Origin: a bacterium
Lineage (GTDB): Bacteria > Patescibacteriota > Andersenbacteria > UBA10190
Length of the DNA stretch: 8,369 bases
Assembly (NCBI GenBank): GCA_002686445.1
Contig: NZCO01000042.1
Span: 1 to 8,369 of the forward strand
Direction of reading: 5' to 3'
Shown piece by piece: positions 4,258-8,369 of this stretch. A program made the translations under genes and the position numbers. The notes below the pieces were generated by a model that saw only the letters and a list, made by a program, of their open reading frames with translations, was not told where the DNA came from and did not search any database. Position 1 is the first letter of the stretch. The number at the start of each line of letters is the position of its first letter.

Positions 4258-4956
4258 ATGTCTCCAACGAAGGATTTAAAACCATTAGAACAAACACTTG
4301 GCGTGTCATTTACTGATGACACTGCTTTGCGGCAAGCTCTTGTGCATCGCTCTTATCTCAACGAAAATCCTTCGTTCGAGCTGGCACACAACGAGCGCCT
4401 GGAATTCTTAGGTGATGCGGTACTTGAGCTAGTCGTCACCGATCATCTGTATCAAAACTATGAGATGCCGGAAGGGGAGCTTACCAATCTTCGTGCGGCT
4501 ATTGTTCGAGGTGAGATGTTGTCGCGGGTGGCCGAGGCGATGGGCTTAAGTGAGTATCTTCTTTTGTCTCGCGGCGAGCGGCAAGATACCGGCAAAGCTC
4601 GTCAGTACATATTGGCCAATGCCGTAGAGGCCGTGATTGGCGCTGTCTATCTTGACCAAGGCTATGGGGCTGCAGCTAAGGTGATAACCACCCACATTAT
4701 TTCTCGATTAGAGCAAGTTATCGCGGAGGGGGCGCACATCGATAATAAGAGCAGGTTCCAAGAGTTAGCTCAGGAGAAGTATCGCGTTACGCCGGTGTAT
4801 AAAGTGATCAAGGAGCACGGTCTCGATCATGCTAAGCATTTCTCTGTCGGCGTCTTTGTGGGGGACAAGCAAATGGGTGTGGGAGAAGGCAGCAGCAAGC
4901 AGGAGGCGCAACAAGCGGCAGCCAAGGCGGCGTTAGCAGAGGTTGATAAAGAGTAA
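4258..4956 (+). CDS. rnc: Ribonuclease III
   Basis: Double-strand-specific endoribonuclease that processes pre-rRNA and some mRNAs. The protein has 232 residues and normal architecture: catalytic domain (about 7-155) with the signature NERLEFLGDAVL (45-56), then a double-stranded RNA-binding domain (about 162-230) ending in the SSKQEAQQAAAKAAL helix. Metal-site residues E46, E49, D53 and E124 are present. The position of E. coli D114 is N121 here (ANAVEA), a conservative change that may tune metal binding. The ATG at 4258 is the first possible start after an in-frame TAG at 4246. No Shine-Dalgarno site is visible; the start context ACACCTATG is the same as that of rpmF. The DUF456 gene begins 3 nt after the stop, so the two are surely cotranscribed. 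Confidence 0.98.
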   Translation: MSPTKDLKPLEQTLGVSFTDDTALRQALVHRSYLNENPSFELAHNERLEFLGDAVLELVVTDHLYQNYEMPEGELTNLRAAIVRGEMLSRVAEAMGLSEYLLLSRGERQDTGKARQYILANAVEAVIGAVYLDQGYGAAAKVITTHIISRLEQVIAEGAHIDNKSRFQELAQEKYRVTPVYKVIKEHGLDHAKHFSVGVFVGDKQMGVGEGSSKQEAQQAAAKAALAEVDKE

Positions 4957-4959
4957 GCC

Positions 4960-5436
4960 ATGGTATTACTGTGGCTCGCGGTAGCGGTATTGTTTGCGCT
5001 CGGTTTGCTCGGCGTTGTGATTCCTTTTTTACCTGGTATCGGCTTGGTTTTCGGGGGCATTCTGCTCTATGCCGCTACTACAGATTTTACGGTTATCTCT
5101 TCGGGCGCTGTCGGCGTCTTTGCTGTCGTCGCGCTGCTCGCGTGGCTGGCTGAGTATGCTGGCGGAGCGTTAGGTGCACGCTTTGGTGGTGGCGGGCCGC
5201 TTACCATAATCGGCGCCATTATCGGCGCGATTGTAGGCGTACTTTTTACGCCATTGGGCCTCCTTATTGGATCGTTCGTTGGTGCTCTAGCAGGTGCCCT
5301 CATTGAACTACCGCGTCACGATCAGGCTCTGAAAGCAGCAACGTTGGCAGTTATAGGTATCGTGGCCACTAAACTGCTGCAATTAGTGGTGAGTGTGGGG
5401 ATGATTGTTACTTTTCTGATATTAGTCATTAGCTAG
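4960..5436 (+). CDS. DUF456 family membrane protein
   Basis: A 158-residue, very hydrophobic protein of the DUF456 family (function unknown). About five membrane segments are visible: roughly 3-20, 27-42, 46-65, 81-115 (a long Gly-rich stretch, probably a hairpin of two helices) and 128-156. Family-typical parts are LLGVVIPFLPGIGLVFGG (16-33) and the glycine-zipper stretch GAIIGAIVG...PLGLLIGSFVGALAGALIE, which suggests tight helix packing in the cytoplasmic membrane. The start is 3 nt after the rnc stop, so translation is likely coupled. Its TAG stop lies in a CTAG that is also the stop of the convergent sulfotransferase gene, so no terminator can lie between them without entering coding sequence. 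Confidence 0.9.
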   Translation: MVLLWLAVAVLFALGLLGVVIPFLPGIGLVFGGILLYAATTDFTVISSGAVGVFAVVALLAWLAEYAGGALGARFGGGGPLTIIGAIIGAIVGVLFTPLGLLIGSFVGALAGALIELPRHDQALKAATLAVIGIVATKLLQLVVSVGMIVTFLILVIS

Positions 5437-6392
5437 CGCACGAGTTTTCGCCAGTTGGTTGTTACCAAGCTACGTTTCTCCAGCCAGGTGCGGCGCATGG
5501 CGGTGCGTCTAGCCACGTGTAGCTGCTCGCGGACTATCAAGGTAGGCAGCTTCGGCAAGGGTCGCGTGGCTGGGTTTTTTTGCGGGTATCCCAATATATC
5601 CAGCATAGGCCCGGCTACCCGAAGCACTTCCGCCTGCTGAACGGGTGACAGGTCGGTTACCCATTGGTTGGAGGTACCGATGCGCAAATGCTGGCCGGTT
5701 ATTTGTTGTAAATTTTGAAAGCTAGTGGCTTCGGCTATCGCAGCTATATCAGCTGGATCGGTAGTAAGATCGAGAAACAAAGAGAGTTCATGAACGGTAT
5801 CGGTGAAGTGTTCACGCAGCTGCTCGTAGAAGATAATTTTAACTTGATCAGGGCTCAGTAGGGACAGCATGAGATAACTGGCGACATGCTTGACCCACTT
5901 GCGCGTTGCTTGATGCAGCTGTTCGGAGATGTGCTGGGTTGGGGTTTTTGTTACTGCGCCGTCAAACTGTGACATATGTTTGGCGTACAGAAAATGCGCT
6001 TGAGAAATAAGGGTGTCGCGCGGGTCTCTAATGATGTACACAATTTTGTCGAATTTAAGTATCTTGTCTTGGACTCTCTGACTGGCAGGACTGTGGGTCC
6101 AGACATGGGTTGTATTTGCTATGTATCGGTCAAAGTCTAGGAGGGGCAGGCGGAACGCAGCGTCGATTATATAGAAGGGGCTGTCCAAAAAGAATTGAAT
6201 GGTGTCGATGTCTGCCAGCCGATGCAGTGGGTCTGGCCACTGTTTCGCAATAGGGTGAATTGGCTGCTGCTTGATGTGGCTTTGTTTCGTTATCTTCGAT
6301 CGATCTAAAAGTTCCTCAATGATGTGATACAGCCACATGTTGCCGCTCCGGGCTACGCCCGCCTGGAGGAAATGAGGGTTTATGAGAGGCAT
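5433..6392 (-). CDS. PAPS-dependent sulfotransferase-like protein (copy 1)
   Basis: A 319-residue P-loop-like sulfotransferase (PF00685 type), predicted to move sulfate from PAPS to a hydroxyl group, probably on a glycan given the glycosyltransferase upstream. The 5'-phosphosulfate loop is GVARSGNMWLY (12-22). The 3'-phosphate motif is YIIRDPRDTLIS (119-130), with R122 and S130 as expected ligands. H100 in VWTHSP is the likely catalytic base. IIFYEQL (186-192) matches the usual 'RYEDL' strand, and IGTSNQW (238-244) sits where the C-terminal PAPS-binding Gly segment is expected. There is no signal peptide or membrane segment, so it should be cytoplasmic. It shares PIH...A..WP.PL......DT..F (about 44-68) with the next gene, so the two are paralogues. 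It starts 5 nt after that gene's stop; GAGG lies too close to the ATG to be a good site. The acceptor is unknown. Confidence 0.85.
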   Translation of the reverse strand: MPLINPHFLQAGVARSGNMWLYHIIEELLDRSKITKQSHIKQQPIHPIAKQWPDPLHRLADIDTIQFFLDSPFYIIDAAFRLPLLDFDRYIANTTHVWTHSPASQRVQDKILKFDKIVYIIRDPRDTLISQAHFLYAKHMSQFDGAVTKTPTQHISEQLHQATRKWVKHVASYLMLSLLSPDQVKIIFYEQLREHFTDTVHELSLFLDLTTDPADIAAIAEATSFQNLQQITGQHLRIGTSNQWVTDLSPVQQAEVLRVAGPMLDILGYPQKNPATRPLPKLPTLIVREQLHVARRTAMRRTWLEKRSLVTTNWRKLVR

Positions 6393-6397
6393 ACCTC

Positions 6398-7360
6398 TTA
6401 GAGTCGAGTGAGTCGCAGGCCGCCTTGCTTAACTCGAGCAGCTATTTCGCGCCAAGTTAGGCTTTGGGCGTCGCGGACAGCCTGTTGAATATCTTTCTTT
6501 GAGAGATTAGTTGGTAGGCCAGGAAGCGTCGTGTCGGACATTGGTGGCTCTTGGACGGGATAGTTCAATAGCTTAAGCATTTTGGGAACCATGGCCGCGG
6601 ACTCTGATTTTTGGAGCGGAGTGAGAACTTCGACCCTCTCTCGATCAATTCCGCGGCGTACGTGGTTTGGGTACTTCGCTTTCATGCTGGCGAATGTCGT
6701 GGCTTCTCTAACACGCTGGCGTTGAGAGGTCGATAAATCCAAGCCGAGGAAGGATACTAGCTGGTCCAGTTCATTTTCAAAATCGTGCAGCAGTCGTTCA
6801 TAGAATATAAAATGGATATTTAAGGTTGGGTCCTGGGCCGCTTGTAGCCAACTGCCAACGTGTTCAGCCCAACGACGGACTTGAAAGAACAAGAGCTTTT
6901 TTAGGAAGGTGGCTGGATCAGCTGTCTTGTTTCTGCTGAACCACCTGATGTGATCGGCAAAAACAAAACGAGAGTGGGATATACTGGCGTCGCGCGGGTC
7001 GCGAATGATATATATCAGGTGGCTGACCTGGCTTAGTTTCTCCCGCATCGGTCGTCTGTATGGTTCGTGGCACCAGAGTTGTGTGGCCTGTCGGAGATAG
7101 TCTTGCCAATCTGGAATCGGATATCTGAATATTTGCCCGATTCCATAATCGACATCACTCCCACGGAAATGGACGGTGTCAGTGCTTGCTTGGCCCGGGA
7201 GTGGTTCTGGCCAGGACTGAGCCACTTGATGAATGGGCTGTGTCTTAATATAGTTTTTTACTTCGACGTTACCTGCACGCAGGCTATGGTACACAATATT
7301 ATAGAGCCAACCGTTGCCGCTTCTGGGGATGCCACTTTGGAAGATGTTCATACGATTCAC
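6398..7360 (-). CDS. PAPS-dependent sulfotransferase-like protein (copy 2)
   Basis: A 320-residue paralogue of the neighbouring sulfotransferase. The phosphosulfate loop is GIPRSGNGWLY (10-20), the 3'-phosphate motif YIIRDPRDASIS (117-128) with R120 and S128, the likely catalytic base H98 in WCHEP, IHFIFYERL (182-190) is the following core strand, and HVRRGIDRERVE (233-244) is the C-terminal basic Gly segment. Sequence beyond the core motifs has diverged, especially in the acceptor-binding parts, so the two copies probably modify different positions or acceptors. The start is GTG at 7360 or ATG at 7351 (residue 4); neither has a good ribosome binding site and the core begins only a few residues later, so both are possible. 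It lies 25 nt downstream of the glycosyltransferase stop and 5 nt upstream of copy 1, consistent with one operon. The tail (about 287-320) is basic. Confidence 0.85.
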   Translation of the reverse strand: MNRMNIFQSGIPRSGNGWLYNIVYHSLRAGNVEVKNYIKTQPIHQVAQSWPEPLPGQASTDTVHFRGSDVDYGIGQIFRYPIPDWQDYLRQATQLWCHEPYRRPMREKLSQVSHLIYIIRDPRDASISHSRFVFADHIRWFSRNKTADPATFLKKLLFFQVRRWAEHVGSWLQAAQDPTLNIHFIFYERLLHDFENELDQLVSFLGLDLSTSQRQRVREATTFASMKAKYPNHVRRGIDRERVEVLTPLQKSESAAMVPKMLKLLNYPVQEPPMSDTTLPGLPTNLSKKDIQQAVRDAQSLTWREIAARVKQGGLRLTRL

Positions 7361-7385
7361 AGGATAGCAAGAAGGATCACAAACG

Positions 7386-8369
7386 CTAATTGCGATTAGC
7401 TACCGCTTGCATCAACCCCACGAGAGCCGCCGAAGCTGATTTCCAGTCGTAGCGCTCAACCACATGGGCGCGACCATGACGAGCCAAGCTTTTTTGTAGG
7501 TCCACGTCACCGGCTAGAGTCCGTAAGGCTTCGTTGAATCTAGGAAAGTCTCGGATCAGCGCCTGGTGTCCGTCGGTAAGGTCTAGTCCGCGGGCACCAA
7601 AGGACGTCGTGATTGTTGGGAGTCCCGACGCCAAATACTCGAACATTTTGACATTACTGCCGGACCCCAAGGAAATTGGATTTAACGCAAAGTTCGCTGT
7701 TTGCAGGAGGAGGGTCTTTTGGCGATTGCTTAGATTGCTGATAAACAGCACGTTCTTGTTTTGACGAACTCCTCGACTAGTGAGCCTGGACAATAGATTG
7801 TCGGTCAGATGATTGGCACCGCTGGTTCCTGTTAGGTTGCTTACGTTTACGCCAAACTCACGAGGGTCCCCACGATATTTCCAAGTCTTATTCGTCTTCA
7901 AAGTTATAGTTGGGTTTGAAATTCGCGGCAGAGCGATCTCTATTTCTCGTCGCTGGGAAGAGACAGAAACCGTCTTAACAATGTCACCATTGACGAGTAT
8001 ATCGACCCGCACAGGTTTAAAGCTGAGCAGGGAGACGGAAAAGCCAGTGAGCTCGCCCCGATGAAGCCAACCGAATTCTGGACGTGTCCAGCGGACTTCC
8101 TGCCGGTTAGGCCATGTTTCTAGTGGATACCAGCCAAAACCTAACATTTGCTTGTTGCCCAGGTCTTCTGCTAGCTGGATGGTTTGGCTAATGGGGTGAT
8201 CTACGCGAGCCTCGCCACCCGTCACACCGCCGGCGATGCCACCCGCGATAATGAATGTGAAGTCTGGCATTGCCGCCGCGAGGTCGGTCAGAATAAAATC
8301 AACGGCCTTGAGATTAGCTTCGCAAAGCGAGCCAATGAACATAGCAACCCGACCAGGGGGTAGGTTAGC
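7386..8369 (-). CDS. GT-B family glycosyltransferase with an inserted domain, C-terminal part (start outside window)
   Basis: Visible are 327 codons; the frame stays open to the edge (the nine codons before the first Met read ANLPPGRVA), so an internal Met should not be taken as the start. The first segment, VAMFIGSL...NLKAVDFILTDL...FTFIIAGG (8-44), is the opening strand-helix unit of the donor-binding half of GT4-type enzymes. The end of that half is NVLFISNLSNRQKTLLLQTAN (206-226) and LNPISLGSGSNVKMFEYL (229-246), then ASGLPTITTSFGARGL. Between them lies an insert of about 130 residues (about 72-205) containing GFGWYPLETW, RWTRPEFGWL, VRVDILVNGDIV and REFGVNVSNL, which reads as a beta-rich module. 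The enzyme probably transfers a sugar from a nucleotide donor in the cytoplasm. Downstream sulfotransferases suggest a sulfated surface glycan. The sugar cannot be named from sequence. Confidence 0.88.
   Translation of the reverse strand, partial: ANLPPGRVAMFIGSLCEANLKAVDFILTDLAAAMPDFTFIIAGGIAGGVTGGEARVDHPISQTIQLAEDLGNKQMLGFGWYPLETWPNRQEVRWTRPEFGWLHRGELTGFSVSLLSFKPVRVDILVNGDIVKTVSVSSQRREIEIALPRISNPTITLKTNKTWKYRGDPREFGVNVSNLTGTSGANHLTDNLLSRLTSRGVRQNKNVLFISNLSNRQKTLLLQTANFALNPISLGSGSNVKMFEYLASGLPTITTSFGARGLDLTDGHQALIRDFPRFNEALRTLAGDVDLQKSLARHGRAHVVERYDWKSASAALVGLMQAVANRN

Noticed and set aside
7386..8342. Met at 8340-8342 as the true start of the glycosyltransferase
   Set aside because: The frame is open to the window edge and the Met sits inside the first beta strand (VAMFIGSL) of the donor half, so the gene begins upstream.
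1..8369. CRISPR array, insertion sequence or transposase
   Set aside because: No regularly spaced repeats, transposase motifs or terminal inverted repeats were seen.

Overview
The window looks like a compact bacterial chromosome segment of roughly balanced base composition using the standard code. The gene set is FtsH, tRNA-Arg(CCU), RNase HII, bL32, NusB, RNase III and a DUF456 membrane protein. Tight packing, few clear Shine-Dalgarno sites, and a small HTH plus 'YWGEG' protein of a kind often seen in Patescibacteria (CPR) suggest a Saccharibacteria-like or other CPR organism. This is a moderate-confidence inference; no rRNA or other decisive marker is present. All nine visible ends of confident genes are TAG (7) or TAA (2), with no TGA.

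Layout. 1-676 (minus) is the N-terminal part of ftsH, cut by the window edge. 873-2205 (plus) is a very tight cluster: an HTH/LAGLIDADG-like protein, tRNA-Arg(CCU) 6 nt later, and rnhB, whose ATG shares its A with the final A of the encoded tRNA CCA end. 2206-3343 has no recognisable conserved gene. It holds a group of strong hairpins, up to three small ORFs with good ribosome binding sites, and two intrinsic terminators (2632-2678 and 3146-3189), so it probably carries one or two short transcripts. 3344-5436 (plus) is a housekeeping run: rpmF, nusB, rnc and the DUF456 gene, with clear sigma-70-type promoters before rpmF and nusB.

5433-8369 (minus) is a putative surface-glycan module: a GT-B glycosyltransferase (start outside the window) with an unusual insert between its two halves, then two paralogous PAPS-type sulfotransferases, all closely spaced and in one direction. 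The last sulfotransferase and the DUF456 gene converge and share a CTAG as both stop codons.

How it fits together. The plus-strand genes serve RNA metabolism and translation (tRNA, RNase HII, bL32, NusB, RNase III). The minus-strand module most likely glycosylates and sulfates an exported polymer or lipid-linked glycan, which would be notable in a small-genome bacterium. The most interesting items are the tRNA/rnhB shared base, the sulfotransferase-glycosyltransferase module with its inserted domain, and the hairpin-rich unit at 2206-2678.
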